From NCBI GenBank assembly GCA_030834835.1, contig JAUQXD010000150.1, positions 1 through 5,720 on the forward strand: 5,720 bases of DNA, read 5' to 3'. Position 1 is the first letter of the stretch. Each line of letters begins with the position of its first letter. Positions 4,881 through 5,720 of this stretch are shown here, in pieces. The position numbers and the translations under genes were made by a program. The notes under the pieces are model-generated. The model was not told the origin of the DNA. It worked only from the letters and a program-made list of their open reading frames with translations, and made no database searches. This DNA comes from Thermoflexales bacterium (GTDB taxonomy: Bacteria > Chloroflexota > Anaerolineae > Fen-1058).

Positions 4881-5633
4881 ATGAGTGATGCACCGCAGAA
4901 GCAGGATGTGCTGGTGCGCATGCAAGCCGATCTCAAGCGCGCGTTGGACAAACCCAGGAATCAACGCCGCTGGGTGATGGTGCTTGATCTGCGCAAGTGC
5001 GTGGGCTGCCACGCCTGCACGATCTCGTGTGTGGCCGAGAACAAACTGCCGCCCGGAGTCGTGTATCGCCCGGTGTTGGAAGACGAGATTGGCACGTACC
5101 CCAATGTGACCCGCCGCTTCATCCCCCGCCCGTGCATGCAGTGCGACAATCCGCCCTGCACCGATGTGTGTCCGGTGAATGCCACGTACAAGAATGACGA
5201 CGGCGTGGTGATGGTCGATTACAACCAGTGCATCGGCTGCCGCTATTGTGTCACGGCCTGCCCCTATGGCGCGCGCACCTTCGACTTTGGCGATACCTAT
5301 ACCAAAGGCACGCCCGAAGCCGCCGGGCTGATCGTGGGGCAATCCACCGCCGACGACTACGAGCGCGCCGCGAGCTTCGAGTATGGCGAAGCGCACACGC
5401 GCACCAGCGGCGAAGAGTCGCCCATTGGTAATGTGCGCAAGTGTCACTTCTGCCTGCATCGGTTGGCCGTGGGCATGCTGCCGTCCTGCACGACCACGTG
5501 CATCGGACGTGCGACCTATTTCGGCGATGCCAATGACCCCGACAGCGTCGTGTCGGAATTGATCGCCAGCCCCAACGTAATGCGGCTTAAAGAAGAGTTG
5601 GGCACCGAGCCGCGCGTCTACTATCTACTCTAG
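4881..5633 (+). CDS. DmsB/TtrB-type four-cluster [4Fe-4S] ferredoxin subunit
   Basis: A 250-residue electron-transfer subunit of the molybdopterin-oxidoreductase type (DmsB, PhsB, TtrB, NrfC relatives). Sixteen cysteines form four cluster-binding groups: C40-C43-C46-C50 ([12 protein letters not shown]), C85-C88-C93-C97 ([15 protein letters not shown]), C117-C120-C123-C127 ([13 protein letters not shown]) and C188-C191-C203-C207 (KCHFCLHR, then SCTTTCIG). None is missing. Known role: a relay between a membrane quinol-interacting subunit and a catalytic molybdenum subunit. No signal peptide or twin-arginine motif is seen at the N-terminus, so it either stays in the cytoplasm or is exported with a Tat-signal-bearing partner. 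AAGGAGG at 4866-4872, 8 nt before ATG, is a strong ribosome-binding site. The stop TAG overlaps the ribosome-binding site of the next gene, a putative NrfD-type anchor. The substrate cannot be inferred because the catalytic subunit is not in the window. Confidence 0.93.
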   Translation: MSDAPQKQDVLVRMQADLKRALDKPRNQRRWVMVLDLRKCVGCHACTISCVAENKLPPGVVYRPVLEDEIGTYPNVTRRFIPRPCMQCDNPPCTDVCPVNATYKNDDGVVMVDYNQCIGCRYCVTACPYGARTFDFGDTYTKGTPEAAGLIVGQSTADDYERAASFEYGEAHTRTSGEESPIGNVRKCHFCLHRLAVGMLPSCTTTCIGRATYFGDANDPDSVVSELIASPNVMRLKEELGTEPRVYYLL

Positions 5634-5643
5634 GAGGATTGCG

Positions 5644-5720
5644 ATGACACTCAAGAAAGTGGTGTATGCCGTCTGCATCCTCGCTCTGCTGTTTGGCGCG
5701 TGGGGTGTGTTTGTTCGATT
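5644..5720 (+). CDS. Membrane protein, probably NrfD-type anchor subunit (3'-truncated)
   Basis: The ATG at 5644 is preceded by AGGAGG (5632-5637, overlapping the previous stop) with 6-nt spacing. The 25 complete codons before the window ends encode MTLKKVVYAVCILALLFGAW and five more residues. This is a short basic start then a hydrophobic helix, without a stop. On its own the sequence shows only a membrane protein. The NrfD/PsrC assignment rests on its place directly after a DmsB/TtrB-type subunit and on general resemblance to NrfD first helices. A DmsC-type anchor or an unrelated membrane protein remains possible. Confidence 0.65.
   Translation, partial: MTLKKVVYAVCILALLFGAWGVFVR

Noticed and set aside
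4815..5459. 214-codon open frame on the - strand
   Set aside because: It is antisense to the four-cluster ferredoxin gene, whose 16 placed cysteines leave no doubt about the coding strand.

Overview
The window is a GC-rich (roughly 60%), densely packed bacterial segment with every supported gene on the + strand. It looks like a respiratory or redox locus of an environmental bacterium. The mix of a CuA-type cupredoxin fused to cytochrome c, a DUF1573/Ig-like membrane protein and a DmsB/NrfD module reminds me of Chloroflexota, but that is an impression from family content and no marker gene is present to prove it.

Layout. (1) 1-939: a 5'-truncated electron-transfer protein with a complete CuA ligand set followed by a CxxCH cytochrome c domain. 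(2) 954-1436: a membrane-anchored Ig-like (DUF1573-type) protein read through an in-frame TGA at 1257-1259. A standard ORF caller stops after 101 residues, but the frame stays open for 58 more codons of sensible protein. A perfect 8-bp hairpin with a G-first triloop begins 11 nt after the TGA. I therefore call it a selenoprotein with a Cys101-Sec102 pair and a bacterial SECIS element; this is the most interesting feature of the window. (3) 1457-1575: a terminator-like hairpin, a 14-bp palindrome and a good sigma70-type promoter. (4) 1594-3929: a PhnD-like periplasmic binding lipoprotein and a NarL-family sensor histidine kinase with a 4-bp overlap. (5) 3930-4075: a spacer holding two inverted copies of a 31-nt palindromic element (REPIN-like), itself bracketed by imperfect direct repeats. 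(6) 4076-4732: a NarL/FixJ response regulator. (7) 4733-4880: a spacer with three 15-bp direct repeats at an exact 32-bp period. (8) 4881-5633: a DmsB/TtrB-type protein with four [4Fe-4S] clusters. (9) 5644-end: the start of a membrane protein, probably the NrfD-type quinone-interacting anchor.

How it may work together. Binding lipoprotein, histidine kinase and LuxR-type regulator, followed by a ferredoxin subunit and membrane anchor, resembles the logic of TtrSR-TtrBCA (tetrathionate) or AioXSR (arsenite). In that model a periplasmic ligand is sensed and the regulator acts on the three 32-bp-phased sites upstream of a molybdoenzyme-type redox complex, whose catalytic subunit would lie outside the window. 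The upstream pair (CuA-cytochrome c protein and Cys-Sec, Met/His-rich Ig protein) looks like a separate transcription unit. One speculative role for the selenoprotein is copper delivery to, or thiol maintenance of, the CuA site of its neighbour.
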